Source: Tabrizicola_A sp965284335 (lineage in GTDB: Bacteria; Pseudomonadota; Alphaproteobacteria; Rhodobacterales; Rhodobacteraceae). From it: DNA of 64,000 nt. Made by a program: the position numbers and the translations under genes. Positions 40,666-50,029 of this stretch are shown one piece after another. Each line of letters starts with the position of its first letter. The stretch's first letter is position 1. Location: the NCBI RefSeq assembly GCF_965284335.1, contig NZ_OZ260076.1; one strand, given 5' to 3'. Below the pieces are notes generated by a model, which ran no database searches, was not told the DNA's origin, and saw only the letters and a list, made by a program, of their open reading frames with translations.

Positions 40666-43317
40666 GTGAGCGATGACACCGTCACGCCGATGATGGCGCA
40701 ATATCTGGACATCAAGGCGCAGAACCCCGGCGCTTTGTTGTTTTACCGGATGGGCGATTTTTACGAGATGTTCTTTGAAGATGCCGTGGCCGCTGCCGAG
40801 GCGCTGGATATTGCGCTGACAAAGCGGGGCTTTCATCTGGGCGAGCCGATTGCGATGTGCGGGGTGCCGGTGCATGCGGCTGAGGGGTATCTTTTGTCCT
40901 TGATCCGCAAAGGCTTTCGCGTCGCCATTGCCGAGCAACTGGAAGACCCGGCCGAGGCGAAAAAGCGCGGGTCGAAATCGGTGGTGCGGCGGGATGTGGT
41001 GCGATTGGTCACGCCCGGCACCCTGACCGAGGACAGTCTGCTGGAGGCGCGGCGGCACAATTTTCTGGCCGCCTGGGCCGAGGTGCGGGATGAAGCGGCG
41101 CTGGCTTGGGCCGATATTTCCACCGGAGAGCTGCGGGTGATGCCCTGCCCGATGATCCGTTTGGCCCCGGAGCTGGCCCGGCTGGCCCCGCGCGAGGTTT
41201 TGGTGAGCGAGGCGCGTGAGCAAGAGGCGCTGCCGCTGATCGAAGACGCGGGTGCGGCGATCACCACGCTGTCGCGCGGCAGTTTTGATTCTGTGTCGGC
41301 GGAAAAGCGGCTGTGCGCGCTGTTTGGGGTGGGCTCGCTTGAGGCCTTTGGGACCTTTGACCGGGCGGAAATTTCGGCCATGGGGGCGCTGGTTGATTAT
41401 CTCGACCTGACACAACGGGGAAAGCTGCCCCTGTTGCGCAGGCCGCTGCGCGAGGCGGCGGGCGGGGTGATGCAGATTGATGCAGCCACCCGGCGGAATC
41501 TGGAGATTACGCAGGCGTTGTCGGGCGGGCGCGAGGGGTCTTTGCTGGCCGCGGTGGATCGCACGGTGACGGCGGCGGGGGCGCGGCTGTTGGAGCGGCG
41601 CATTTCGGGGCCGTCGCGGGATCTGACGGTGATTTCTGCGCGGCTGGAGGCGGTTCGGTTTCTGAAGGATCAGCCGGGTCTGCGCGAGGGGTTGCGCGAT
41701 GCCTTGCGCCGTGTGCCGGATATGGACCGGGCGCTGTCGCGGCTGGCGCTGGATCGCGGCGGGCCGCGCGACCTGACCGCCATCCGGGCCGGGCTTGCCG
41801 GGGCGCTGAGGGTGTCGGAGATGCTCGTCGTCGGCGTGCCGCCGCTGCTCGCGGAGGCAGGGCGGGCGCTGGTGGGGCATGACAGGCTGGCCGGGCTTTT
41901 GGAGGAGGCCTTGGTGGCCGAGCCGCCGCTTTTGGTGCGGGATGGCGGCTTTGTTGCCAGTGGCTTTGACCCGGAACTGGATGACACGCGGCGGTTGCGC
42001 GACGAGGGGCGCGGCGTGGTGGCGGGCATGCAGGCCGAGTATATCGCGCAGACCGGGGTGCAAAGCCTGAAGATCAAGCACAACAATGTGCTGGGCTATT
42101 TCATTGAGACCACCGCCACCCATGCGGAAAAGATGTTCTCGCCGCCCCTGTCGGAAACCTTCATTCATCGGCAAACCACGGCCAATCAGGTGCGATTCAC
42201 GACCCTGCCGCTGAGCGAGATCGAGACGCGGATCTTGAACGCCGGAAACCATGCGGTCGAGTTGGAAAAGCGTCACTATGAGGCGCTGAGAGCCGCTGTT
42301 ATCGCGCAGGCCGGGCCGATTGGCGCGGCGGCGCGCGCCTTGGCCGAGATTGATTTGACCGCCGGTTTTGCCGATCTTGCCGCCGCCGAGGATTGGGTGG
42401 AGCCCGAGATTGACATGAGCCACGCCTTTCAGGTGATTGGCGGGCGGCATCCAGTGGTGGAGCGCGCGCTGCGGCGGCAGGGGGCGGGGGCCTTTGTGGC
42501 CAATGACTGCGATCTGACCGAGGGCAAGACACCCGCGATCTGGCTTTTGACCGGGCCGAACATGGCCGGTAAATCCACCTTTCTGCGCCAGAATGCGATT
42601 ATTGCGCTTTTGGCGCAGGCAGGCAGTTTCGTGCCGGCCCGCAAGGCGCATCTGGGGCTGGTGAGCCAGCTCTTCAGCCGGGTGGGGGCGAGCGATGATC
42701 TGGCGCGGGGGCGGTCGACCTTTATGGTTGAAATGGTGGAGACGGCCGCGATCTTGAATCAGGCGGATGATCGGGCCTTGGTTATTTTGGATGAGATCGG
42801 CCGGGGCACGGCCACCTATGACGGGCTGTCGATTGCTTGGGCCACGCTGGAACATCTGCACGGTGCCAACCGCTGCCGGGCGCTCTTTGCCACCCATTAC
42901 CACGAGATGACCAATCTGGCGGGCAAGCTTGAGGGGGTTGAGAATGCCACGGTCGCGGTGAAGGAATGGGAAGGCGAGTTGATTTTCCTGCATGAGGTGA
43001 GGCGCGGGGCGGCAGATCGCAGCTATGGCGTGCAGGTGGCGCGGCTGGCCGGGCTGCCGGCTGCGGTGATCGAGCGGGCGCGGGCGGTTCTGGAAGCGCT
43101 GGAATCGGGTGAGCGTGAGGGCGGCGGGCGGCAAAAGGCGCTGATCGATGATTTGCCGCTGTTTCGCGCGGCCCCGGCGCAGGCGGCCCCGAAGCCCCCG
43201 GCGCAAGGCTCGGCGGTTGAGGGGCGGCTGAAGGCCGTGCATCCGGATGAATTGAGCCCGAAAGAGGCCTTGGCGCTGATTTATGAGCTTTGTGAGATGG
43301 CAAAGGGGGGCACATAG
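40666..43317 (+). CDS. mutS: DNA mismatch repair protein MutS
   Basis: It finds mismatches after replication and starts their repair with MutL. The 883-residue protein has the mismatch-reading GDFYEMFFEDA near residue 27 (phenylalanine-x-glutamate within FYE), the connector and lever domains, and an ABC-type ATPase with Walker A GPNMAGKS at 630-637, the DDLARGRSTFMVEM signature stretch and VILDEIGRGTATYDG (Walker B). The GTG start has AAGGGGAG upstream. It is divergent from maeB and converges on grpE. The C-terminal about 30 residues keep the tetramer-forming region LSPKEALALIYELCEM. Confidence 0.97.
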   Translation: MSDDTVTPMMAQYLDIKAQNPGALLFYRMGDFYEMFFEDAVAAAEALDIALTKRGFHLGEPIAMCGVPVHAAEGYLLSLIRKGFRVAIAEQLEDPAEAKKRGSKSVVRRDVVRLVTPGTLTEDSLLEARRHNFLAAWAEVRDEAALAWADISTGELRVMPCPMIRLAPELARLAPREVLVSEAREQEALPLIEDAGAAITTLSRGSFDSVSAEKRLCALFGVGSLEAFGTFDRAEISAMGALVDYLDLTQRGKLPLLRRPLREAAGGVMQIDAATRRNLEITQALSGGREGSLLAAVDRTVTAAGARLLERRISGPSRDLTVISARLEAVRFLKDQPGLREGLRDALRRVPDMDRALSRLALDRGGPRDLTAIRAGLAGALRVSEMLVVGVPPLLAEAGRALVGHDRLAGLLEEALVAEPPLLVRDGGFVASGFDPELDDTRRLRDEGRGVVAGMQAEYIAQTGVQSLKIKHNNVLGYFIETTATHAEKMFSPPLSETFIHRQTTANQVRFTTLPLSEIETRILNAGNHAVELEKRHYEALRAAVIAQAGPIGAAARALAEIDLTAGFADLAAAEDWVEPEIDMSHAFQVIGGRHPVVERALRRQGAGAFVANDCDLTEGKTPAIWLLTGPNMAGKSTFLRQNAIIALLAQAGSFVPARKAHLGLVSQLFSRVGASDDLARGRSTFMVEMVETAAILNQADDRALVILDEIGRGTATYDGLSIAWATLEHLHGANRCRALFATHYHEMTNLAGKLEGVENATVAVKEWEGELIFLHEVRRGAADRSYGVQVARLAGLPAAVIERARAVLEALESGEREGGGRQKALIDDLPLFRAAPAQAAPKPPAQGSAVEGRLKAVHPDELSPKEALALIYELCEMAKGGT

Positions 43318-43336
43318 CCCCCCCCAATCCTTTGGA

Positions 43337-43885
43337 TTAACCCGCCGTGTTGGACGACACGCCGACCTGTGCCGGGCGCAACAGGCGGTCATGCAGCAAA
43401 AAGCCCACCGACATGACCTGAATGATCTGCCCCGCCTTGGTGCCGGGCAAGGGGGCCTCGAACATGGCTTCGTGTTGCTGGGGATCGAAGGCGTCGCCAA
43501 TCGCGGGTTCAATCGGGGCAACGCCGTGTTTTGTCAGGACATTGGTCAATTCGCGCAGCGTCAGCTCGACGCCTTCGATCAGGGCAGCCGCTTGGGTGCG
43601 GGTGTCATCGCTGGCCGCATCGAGCGCGCGCTTGAGATTGTCGAACACTGGCAAAAGATCGCGGGCAAGGCGTGAGCCGCCGTATTGCTCGGCCTCGCGC
43701 CGATCACGTTCGGCGCGCTTGCGGGAATTTTCAGCATCAGCCAAAGCGCGCATGAAACGGTCGCGCAGCTCATCACGTTCGGCGCGTAGGGCGTCCAATT
43801 CATCGGCGGCGATGAATTCTTCCAGAATTTCCGTCGCGGTCTCGGCGGTGTTGATGTCTTCGGGCTGCAAATTCTCTTGCACCAT
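43337..43885 (-). CDS. grpE: Nucleotide exchange factor GrpE
   Basis: GrpE releases ADP from the DnaK chaperone. The 182-residue protein has an acidic, helical N-terminal region, a long helix (about residues 25-85: ALRAERDELRDRFMRALADAENSRKRAERDRREAEQYG) and the beta-domain PAIGDAFDPQQHEAMFEAPLPGTKAGQIIQVMSVGFLLHDRLLRPAQV. It lies 27 bases after hrcA on the same strand, the common hrcA-grpE arrangement, so heat-shock control by HrcA is likely. No CIRCE element was seen upstream of hrcA in this window. Confidence 0.96.
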   Translation of the reverse strand: MVQENLQPEDINTAETATEILEEFIAADELDALRAERDELRDRFMRALADAENSRKRAERDRREAEQYGGSRLARDLLPVFDNLKRALDAASDDTRTQAAALIEGVELTLRELTNVLTKHGVAPIEPAIGDAFDPQQHEAMFEAPLPGTKAGQIIQVMSVGFLLHDRLLRPAQVGVSSNTAG

Positions 43886-43912
43886 GGTCTGCTTCCTTCG
43901 TTGTCCTTTGGG

Positions 43913-44983
43913 CTAGCCCCTGCCGCGATCTGACAGAAGCTTGCCCACCAGCTGCGCCGTGTAATCGACGATTGGAACAATGCGGCCATAGTTCAGCCGC
44001 GTTGGTCCGATCACGCCGACGGCACCGATGATTTGTCGATCCGCGTTCATATAGGGAGAGACGACCAGAGAGGAACCAGAAAGTGAAAAAAGCTTGTTCT
44101 CAGAGCCGATAAAAATGCGCACCCCCTCGCCGCCTTCGGTCAGATCGAGGAATTCAGCGATGTCGCGCTTTCTTTCAAGGTCATCAAACAGGCGGCGGAT
44201 CCGGTCAATGTCTTGGCTTTCGTTGGTTTCAGCCAAGAGATTCGAACGCCCCCGCACGATCAGGCGTTCGGGGTGGTCTTCTTGCGGCTGCCAAACCGCG
44301 ATGCCGCTTTCGACCAGCTCTTGTGCCAAAGAATCAATCTCTTGTCGGCGGGCGGCGATTTCCTGGGCGATGCCCCGGCGCAATTCGGACAGGGTTTTGC
44401 CCTCGACAAGGGCATTCAGGAAATTGGCGGCCTCGCGCATCGAGGATGGCGTTTGGCCCGCCGGTGGCGTGATCATGCGGTTTTCGACATGGCCATTGGC
44501 AAAGACCAGAACCACCAAGGCGCGGTCGGGCGCAAGGCTGACGAATTCGATATGTTTGATCGCCGCATCCTGTTTGGGCGACAACACAACGCTGGCCCCG
44601 TTGGTGATGGCCGAAAGCGTGGTGCTGACGTGATCGAGCAGGGTCGGCACGTCTTTTTCCCCGGAGGCCAGCGCGGCATCCATCATCTCGCGGTCTTCGG
44701 CGGCCACTGAGCCCACCTCTAGCAGCCCATCCACAAAGAGCCGCAGCCCCTGCTGGGTGGGGATGCGGCCTGCCGAGACATGCGGGCTGTCCAAAAGGCC
44801 AAGATGTTCCAGATCCTGCATCACATTGCGCACGGTTGCCGCAGAGAGCCGTTCGGTCATGCTGCGGGTCAGTGTTCTGGAGCCGACTGGGCCACCCGAG
44901 GACAGGTAGCTTTCCACCACCCGCCGAAAGACCTCGCGGGAGCGGTCGTTGAGTTCGGAGAGAAGGTTTGCGCTGTCTGTCAT
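43913..44983 (-). CDS. hrcA: Heat-inducible transcriptional repressor HrcA
   Basis: HrcA represses groESL and dnaK-type heat-shock genes by binding CIRCE elements and needs GroEL to fold. The 356-residue protein has an N-terminal winged helix (about residues 10-80: LNDRSREVFRRVVESYLSSGGPVGSRTL, then SAATVRNVMQDLEHLGLL) and the GAF-like and C-terminal domains with the conserved GVIGPTRLNYGRIVPIVDYTAQL. It precedes grpE by 27 bases. The upstream gap towards rph is 97 bases and has no TTAGCACTC-type inverted repeat, so autoregulation by CIRCE is not supported here. Confidence 0.96.
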   Translation of the reverse strand: MTDSANLLSELNDRSREVFRRVVESYLSSGGPVGSRTLTRSMTERLSAATVRNVMQDLEHLGLLDSPHVSAGRIPTQQGLRLFVDGLLEVGSVAAEDREMMDAALASGEKDVPTLLDHVSTTLSAITNGASVVLSPKQDAAIKHIEFVSLAPDRALVVLVFANGHVENRMITPPAGQTPSSMREAANFLNALVEGKTLSELRRGIAQEIAARRQEIDSLAQELVESGIAVWQPQEDHPERLIVRGRSNLLAETNESQDIDRIRRLFDDLERKRDIAEFLDLTEGGEGVRIFIGSENKLFSLSGSSLVVSPYMNADRQIIGAVGVIGPTRLNYGRIVPIVDYTAQLVGKLLSDRGRG

Positions 44984-45080
44984 GGCAGGTGATTATGGAA
45001 GCGGCGGGCGCAACGTCAATGAGGGTTGCATCACAAGATCGCTGTGCCCTATTTGGCAGCATCATTTCAGGAGAAAACCG

Positions 45081-45797
45081 ATGCGCCCCTCGGCCCGCAA
45101 GCTAGACGAATTGCGCCATGTCGCGATTGAGATCAACCCGATGAAACATGCCGAAGGGTCGTGTCTGATCAAGATGGGAGAGACGCATGTGTTGTGCTCG
45201 GCCTCCATCGAGGAGAAAACGCCGCCGTTCTTGAAGAATACCGGGCTGGGCTGGGTGACGGCGGAATATGGCATGTTGCCGCGGGCGACGAATTCGCGGA
45301 CGCGGCGAGAGGCTGCGGCGGGCAAGCAATCTGGAAGAACTCAGGAAATTCAACGGCTTATCGGTCGATCGCTGCGGGCATGCGTGGACCGGGCTGCGCT
45401 GGGTGAACGCCAGATTGTGATTGACTGCGATGTGTTGCAGGCCGATGGCGGGACGCGCTGCGCCTCGATTACCGGGGGTTGGGTGGCCTTGCGGCTGGCG
45501 GTCGATCGGTTGCTGAAAACAGGGGCGATCACCAGTGATCCGTTGATCGACTATGTTTCTGCGGTGTCTTGTGGGATCTATGCCGGCCAGCCCGTTCTGG
45601 ATCTGGACTATGCCGAAGATTCCAACGCCGGGACCGATGGCAATTTTGTGATGACGGGTCGGGGCAAGTTGATTGAGGTTCAGATGTCGGCCGAGGGAAA
45701 CAGCTTTTCGCATGATGAATTGCTGAACCTTCTGCAATTGGCAAAGACGGGCTGCGACGGCCTAGTTTCTGCGCAAAAAGCGGCCTTGGGCCTATGA
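45081..45797 (+). CDS. rph: Ribonuclease PH
   Basis: A 3'-to-5' phosphate-dependent exoribonuclease that trims tRNA 3' ends. The 238-residue length is typical; landmarks are RPSARKLDELRHV, GSCLIKMGETHVLCSAS, the basic RTRREAAAGKQSGRTQEIQRLIGRSLRA and DCDVLQADGGTRCASITGG. The AGGAG ribosome binding site lies just before the ATG at 45081; the longer open frame into the hrcA divergent gap is not needed. It overlaps the rdgB start by a few bases, so the two are cotranscribed and translationally coupled. Confidence 0.97.
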   Translation: MRPSARKLDELRHVAIEINPMKHAEGSCLIKMGETHVLCSASIEEKTPPFLKNTGLGWVTAEYGMLPRATNSRTRREAAAGKQSGRTQEIQRLIGRSLRACVDRAALGERQIVIDCDVLQADGGTRCASITGGWVALRLAVDRLLKTGAITSDPLIDYVSAVSCGIYAGQPVLDLDYAEDSNAGTDGNFVMTGRGKLIEVQMSAEGNSFSHDELLNLLQLAKTGCDGLVSAQKAALGL

Positions 45798-46408
45798 TGT
45801 CTCGGAAATTCACTGGGGATCATCTGGTGCTGGCCACCCATAACCAGGGCAAGGTGGACGAGATGGTCGCCTTGCTGGCGCCTTATGGGGTGCGGGTTTC
45901 CTCGGCGGCGGATTTTGGCCTTGAGGCGCCTGAGGAGACCGAGACAACCTTTGTTGGCAATGCGCGGATCAAGGCGCAATCGGTTGCCAAGGCCACTGGC
46001 CTTCCCGCTTTGGCGGATGATTCCGGGATCGCGGTTGATGCGCTTGGGGGCGCCCCGGGGGTCTACACGGCAGATTGGGCTGAGGGGCCGGAGGGCCGGG
46101 ATTTCCTGCACGCCATGACGATGACATGGGACAAGGTCTGTGCCACGAAATCATCCCCTCCGTTTTCCGCGCGTTTTTGCTGCGCTTTGGTTTTGGCTTG
46201 GCCTGACGGGCATGAAGAGGTGTTCGAAGGCGTTGCAGAGGGGGAGATCGTCTGGCCGCTTCGCGGGGCGCTGGGTCACGGTTATGATCCGATGTTTCAG
46301 CCCTTGGGCCATAGCAAAACCTTTGCCGAGATGTCGGCCGCGCAGAAGAATGCGCTCAGCCACCGTGCGGCGGCCTTCCGGCTTTTGACCTCCGCATGTT
46401 TCACGTGA
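45794..46408 (+). CDS. rdgB: Non-canonical purine NTP pyrophosphatase (dITP/XTP)
   Basis: It hydrolyses dITP, ITP and XTP to the monophosphates, keeping them out of DNA and RNA. The 204-residue protein of the Ham1/RdgB family has LATHNQGKVDEMVALL near the N-terminus (the T/SxNxxK motif), KATGLPALADDSGIAVDALGGAPGVYTADWA and EGEIVWPLRGALGHGYDPMFQP near the C-terminus. It starts overlapping the rph stop. The last codons and stop lie inside the left parS palindrome (46397-46412), so the protein end ACFT-stop is partly set by the segregation site. Confidence 0.96.
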   Translation: MMSRKFTGDHLVLATHNQGKVDEMVALLAPYGVRVSSAADFGLEAPEETETTFVGNARIKAQSVAKATGLPALADDSGIAVDALGGAPGVYTADWAEGPEGRDFLHAMTMTWDKVCATKSSPPFSARFCCALVLAWPDGHEEVFEGVAEGEIVWPLRGALGHGYDPMFQPLGHSKTFAEMSAAQKNALSHRAAAFRLLTSACFT

Positions 46409-46412
46409 AACA
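46397..46412. promoter_or_regulatory. parS centromere site, left copy
   Basis: TGTTTCACGTGAAACA is a perfect 16-bp palindrome identical to the bacterial parS consensus that ParB binds. It covers the last codons and stop of rdgB (stop TGA at 46406-46408), 1.2 kb from parB and about 8.9 kb from the candidate origin. Confidence 0.95.
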
Positions 46413-46461
46413 TTTTGGCCCAAGCGCTGCCGCTGGCCTCATTTTGCTTGGACGATAGCCG

Positions 46462-47643
46462 ATGGATCCCAAATCAAGCGCGCAAGATCATCTGAACAGC
46501 CCTGGCGGCTTTGGCCTGTATATTCACTGGCCCTATTGCGAGTCGAAATGCCCCTATTGCGATTTCAACAGCCACGTTGCGACGAAAATTGACCAAGACG
46601 AATGGCTGGCGGCCTATCAGCAGGAAATCAAGCGCGCCGCTGAGGAAACCTGCGGTCGTATTCTGCAAACGATCTATTTCGGCGGCGGAACCCCCTCTTT
46701 GATGCATCAGGATGTGGTCGCCGGGATCATTGAAGCGATTCGGTCACATTGGCCAACCGTCAACGACCTTGAAATCACACTCGAGGCAAACCCCGGGTCC
46801 GTTGAAGCCGCGCGTTTTGCTGGGTATCGCCGGGCGGGCGTCAACCGCGTTTCACTGGGCGTTCAGGCGCTTGACGACGCATCGCTAAAATCCTTAGGCC
46901 GCCTTCACTCCAAGGCGCAGGCGATGGCGGCGCTGAACATCGCCCATCAGACCTTTGACCGGGTCAGCTTTGATCTGATCTACGCCCGACAGTTCCAATC
47001 GCTGCAAGATTGGCAGGCCGAGTTGACCGAGGCCCTCAGCCTCGCAGGCGACCATCTTTCGCTGTATCAACTGACAATCGAGGATGGCACCGCCTTTGCC
47101 GACCGCGCGGCGCGGGGGCGGCTGGCCGGGCTGCCCACCGAAAACCTGTCGGCCGATATGTATGAGATGACGCAAGACATCTGCGGTCAGGCCGGGCTTC
47201 CAGCATATGAAGTGTCGAATCACGCCCGCCCCGGCGCGGAATCGCGGCACAATATGATTTACTGGCGCGGTGGCGACTATGTTGGTATTGGCCCCGGCGC
47301 ACATGGCAGGCTGACCTTGAAAGGCGGCCGAACAGCCACCGAGGCGCAGCGAAACCCCACAGCCTGGCTGCGCCAAGTCCAGAAGGGCATGGGCGGCGAC
47401 GCGCTCCGCACCACGCTCGACCGCGATGAGGTGGCGCTGGAATATCTTCTGATGTCCCTTCGAACCAACGAAGGACTGGATCTTGCCCGCTATGAACAAA
47501 TGGCCGGTCGGCCGCTCCCTGCCAACCGAATTTCCAGTCTGGCAGAGCTTGGCCTTCTTCGGGCAACCGATGGCCAGCTTCGCACAACACCCGCTGGCCG
47601 GCTGGTCTTGAACGGGGTTCTAAAAGAACTGGCCGCCGATTGA
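46462..47643 (+). CDS. hemW: Radical SAM haem-handling protein HemW (coproporphyrinogen III oxidase-like)
   Basis: The 393-residue protein is a radical SAM enzyme with the CxxxCxxC cluster at C26, C30 and C33 (YCESKCPYC). It continues with YFGGGTPSLM, VSLGVQALDD and LYQLTIEDGTAFA. This group was long called oxygen-independent coproporphyrinogen oxidase, but true HemN has an extra cysteine and a different N-terminus; HemW homologues like this bind haem and probably act as haem chaperones. It lies between rdgB and the convergent parB, 50 bases after the parS site. Confidence 0.93.
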   Translation: MDPKSSAQDHLNSPGGFGLYIHWPYCESKCPYCDFNSHVATKIDQDEWLAAYQQEIKRAAEETCGRILQTIYFGGGTPSLMHQDVVAGIIEAIRSHWPTVNDLEITLEANPGSVEAARFAGYRRAGVNRVSLGVQALDDASLKSLGRLHSKAQAMAALNIAHQTFDRVSFDLIYARQFQSLQDWQAELTEALSLAGDHLSLYQLTIEDGTAFADRAARGRLAGLPTENLSADMYEMTQDICGQAGLPAYEVSNHARPGAESRHNMIYWRGGDYVGIGPGAHGRLTLKGGRTATEAQRNPTAWLRQVQKGMGGDALRTTLDRDEVALEYLLMSLRTNEGLDLARYEQMAGRPLPANRISSLAELGLLRATDGQLRTTPAGRLVLNGVLKELAAD

Positions 47644-47657
47644 TTCCGGCCCCAAGG

Positions 47658-48572
47658 TCAGTGACGCCTGATGCTTTCATCCATGGCAGCCCCCGACAGC
47701 GCAGAACACAGAAGGTCGAGCTGATCCAAGTTGTGATAGCTGACCGTCAATCGGCCACCGCCATCGGGACCATGGTCAATCTTGACGCCCATGTTCAGGC
47801 CCGCTGAAAGATCTGCCTCAAGGGCCCGCGTATCAGCGTCCTTTTCAACCCCAGCACGGGCGCGACGCGGCCGAAGACCTGCGACAGCCGATTTTCTGAC
47901 CAATTCCTCGGTCTCGCGAACCGAAAGGCCCTTCCCCACCACCTTCAAAGCAATCTCCAGCGGATTCGGCAGCGTGATCAAAGCGCGGGCATGACCGGCC
48001 GACAGGCTGCCCCCCGCCACCATCGATTGCACCTCGTCAGGAAGCGACAAAAGCCGCAAAAGATTGGCAATATGGCTGCGGCTGCGCGACAGCGCCTCGG
48101 CCACCTTCTCTTGGGTATGGCCAAACCGGTCCATCAGCTGGCGATAGGCCAAAGCCTCTTCGATCGCATTCAGCTCGGCACGCTGAATATTCTCAATGAT
48201 GGCGATTTCCAGAACTTCGGAATCGGAAAAATCACGCAGAATCGCCGGAACGGCATGAAGCTGGGCAAGCTGCGCCGCACGCCAGCGCCGCTCGCCTGCG
48301 ACGATCTCATATTTCGTCGGGCCGGAAATTGCCCGCAAAATCAAGGGCTGGATGATCCCCTTCTGTCGGATCGAATCTGCCAGCTCTCGCAAGGCGGTAG
48401 GATCGAAATGGCGGCGCGGCTGATCGGGATTGGGCGCGATATCCTCAATCGGCACCATCATATCGGCACGCTTGGGCGCCCCGGGTTCTGCTTGGTCATG
48501 GGTCAAATTGATATCCGCCATCAAGGCAGACAGCCCCCGACCCAAGGCCCGACGATCAGATTTCTTTTCCAT
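47658..48572 (-). CDS. parB: Chromosome partitioning protein ParB
   Basis: ParB binds parS sites and loads condensin-type complexes, moving the origin region with ParA. The 304-residue protein has the ParA-contacting N-terminal ALGRGLSALM (residues 9-18), the CTP-binding GERRWRA (93-99) and ENIQRAELNAIEEA, a helix-turn-helix near 145-180 (TQEKVAEALSRSRSHIANLLRLL) and a C-terminal dimer region. I chose the ATG at 48572, which starts 17 bases inside the parA stop end; the longer frame is not conserved. Two parS sites flank the operon. Confidence 0.97.
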   Translation of the reverse strand: MEKKSDRRALGRGLSALMADINLTHDQAEPGAPKRADMMVPIEDIAPNPDQPRRHFDPTALRELADSIRQKGIIQPLILRAISGPTKYEIVAGERRWRAAQLAQLHAVPAILRDFSDSEVLEIAIIENIQRAELNAIEEALAYRQLMDRFGHTQEKVAEALSRSRSHIANLLRLLSLPDEVQSMVAGGSLSAGHARALITLPNPLEIALKVVGKGLSVRETEELVRKSAVAGLRPRRARAGVEKDADTRALEADLSAGLNMGVKIDHGPDGGGRLTVSYHNLDQLDLLCSALSGAAMDESIRRH

Positions 48573-49401
48573 GGTCCTCTTCCTCAGGCTTGTTTCGGTC
48601 CGAAAGCGGGTTCCGCGCCAGAATTTCGCGCGCCAAGGCCCGATAGGCGACTGCGCCCTTTGACGCGGTATCATAGGTTAGAACGGGCTGCGCATACGAA
48701 GGCGCCTCGCTCACGCGCACATTCCGGGGAATGGTTGTCTTGAACACCAGATCGCCAAGCGCCTCACGCGCGTCACTTTCCACCTGCTGCGCCAAACGAT
48801 TGCGCAGATCATGCATGGTAAGAACCACACCTTCGATGCGCAATGTCGGATTGGCCGCCTGACGGACCTCGCGAATGGTCAACATCAGCTGTGACAGGCC
48901 CTCAAGCGCGAAAAACTCGGTTTGCAGGGGCACCAGAACGGCATGACTGGCGACCAAGCCATTCACTGTCAGCAAGTTCAACGACGGCGGGCAGTCGATT
49001 AGAACGTAATCGACATCAAAGGGCGCCATATCGGGCTGGCGCAGGGCATCATGCAGCAAGAAACTGCGTTTTTCGCGCGACACCAACTCAATATCGGCGG
49101 AAGACAGGTCTGATGAGGCAGGGCAAAGCAGCAAACCGGGAATGCTGGTTTCCTGAACCACGGCAGAGATCGACACTTCATCGACCAAAAGGTCATAGGT
49201 TGAAAGCTGCCTTTGCGCCGGCGCCACACCCAAACCGGTTGATGCATTGCCTTGCGGGTCCAGATCGACCAGCAAAACCCGCGCGCCCTGCTCGACCAAA
49301 GCTGCGGCAAGGTTGATTGCCGTAGTGGTTTTCCCCACACCGCCCTTTTGGTTGACAATTGCCAGGATCCGCGGCGCAGAAGCGTCTTTATAATCATACA
49401 T
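48556..49401 (-). CDS. parA: Chromosome partitioning ATPase ParA
   Basis: ParA is a dimerising ATPase that binds DNA non-specifically and pulls ParB-parS complexes apart. The 281-residue protein has the deviant Walker A KGGVGKTT at residues 19-26, DLDPQGNASTGLG and DYVLIDCPPSLNLLTVNGL (Walker B). Its start overlaps the rsmG stop by eight bases and its stop overlaps the parB start by 17 bases, so rsmG, parA and parB are translationally coupled. This is the usual origin-proximal gene order. Confidence 0.97.
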   Translation of the reverse strand: MYDYKDASAPRILAIVNQKGGVGKTTTAINLAAALVEQGARVLLVDLDPQGNASTGLGVAPAQRQLSTYDLLVDEVSISAVVQETSIPGLLLCPASSDLSSADIELVSREKRSFLLHDALRQPDMAPFDVDYVLIDCPPSLNLLTVNGLVASHAVLVPLQTEFFALEGLSQLMLTIREVRQAANPTLRIEGVVLTMHDLRNRLAQQVESDAREALGDLVFKTTIPRNVRVSEAPSYAQPVLTYDTASKGAVAYRALAREILARNPLSDRNKPEEEDHGKEI

Positions 49402-50029
49402 GCCGCAACCCCCTTAGAAACAAAATCGAAGCCCGGCTATCTGTAACACTCTCGGCGCGGTCAAGATCAAACTGCCAATCCTTCCGCGCCTCTTCGATCT
49501 CGGCCTCAAAGCTGGCGCCCTTCAGAAAGGCACAAACACCGCCCAAACGAACGTGACGCGCAGCGTAGCCACATAGCATCGACAAGGGCGCCAATGCACG
49601 GGCAGAGACCACGCAGGCGTTTTGCGGCGCCAGATCTTCGATCCGACAGTTATGAACGACCGTAGGCACGCCCAATTGGCGACTCGATTCCATCAGGAAA
49701 ACGCTTTTGCGCCGATCGCTCTCCACCAATCCAAGGCGCAGATCAGGCCGAAGCTCGGACGCAAGGATCCCAATCACCATACCAGGAAATCCGCCCCCGC
49801 TGCCCAGATCCAACCAGCTTTTGTGATCCGGTGTCAGGCACCGAAAAAGCTGTATTGAATCAAGAATATGGCGGCTCCACAGATCACCAATCGTCGACTT
49901 GGCGACGATGTTGATCGACGGGTTCCACTTTATGACCAATGCGGCGAATTGCTCTAGCTTTCTAAGGCAAGCATCGGGCAGGGAATGGCCATCGCCAAGC
50001 GCTTGTTGAACCGCTGCAAGATCCATCAT
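49394..50029 (-). CDS. rsmG: 16S rRNA (guanine-527 N7) methyltransferase
   Basis: RsmG (GidB) methylates G527 of 16S rRNA with S-adenosylmethionine. The 211-residue protein has the cofactor motif LDLGSGGGFPGMVIGIL near residue 70, LVESDRRKSVFLMESS and CVVSARALAPLSML near the C-terminus. It lies in the common order mnmG-rsmG-parA-parB, with its start overlapping the mnmG stop (ATGATG) and its stop overlapping parA. Two adjacent starts exist (50029 and 50026); either is possible. Confidence 0.96.
   Translation of the reverse strand: MMDLAAVQQALGDGHSLPDACLRKLEQFAALVIKWNPSINIVAKSTIGDLWSRHILDSIQLFRCLTPDHKSWLDLGSGGGFPGMVIGILASELRPDLRLGLVESDRRKSVFLMESSRQLGVPTVVHNCRIEDLAPQNACVVSARALAPLSMLCGYAARHVRLGGVCAFLKGASFEAEIEEARKDWQFDLDRAESVTDSRASILFLRGLRHV

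Noticed and set aside
40468..43521. Very long open frame (1017 codons) on the minus strand opposite mutS
   Set aside because: Arginine-, proline- and histidine-rich translation typical of the antisense of a GC-rich gene; mutS on the plus strand has all family motifs.
44984..45080. Searched for a CIRCE element upstream of hrcA
   Set aside because: No TTAGCACTC-N9-GAGTGCTAA-type inverted repeat is present.
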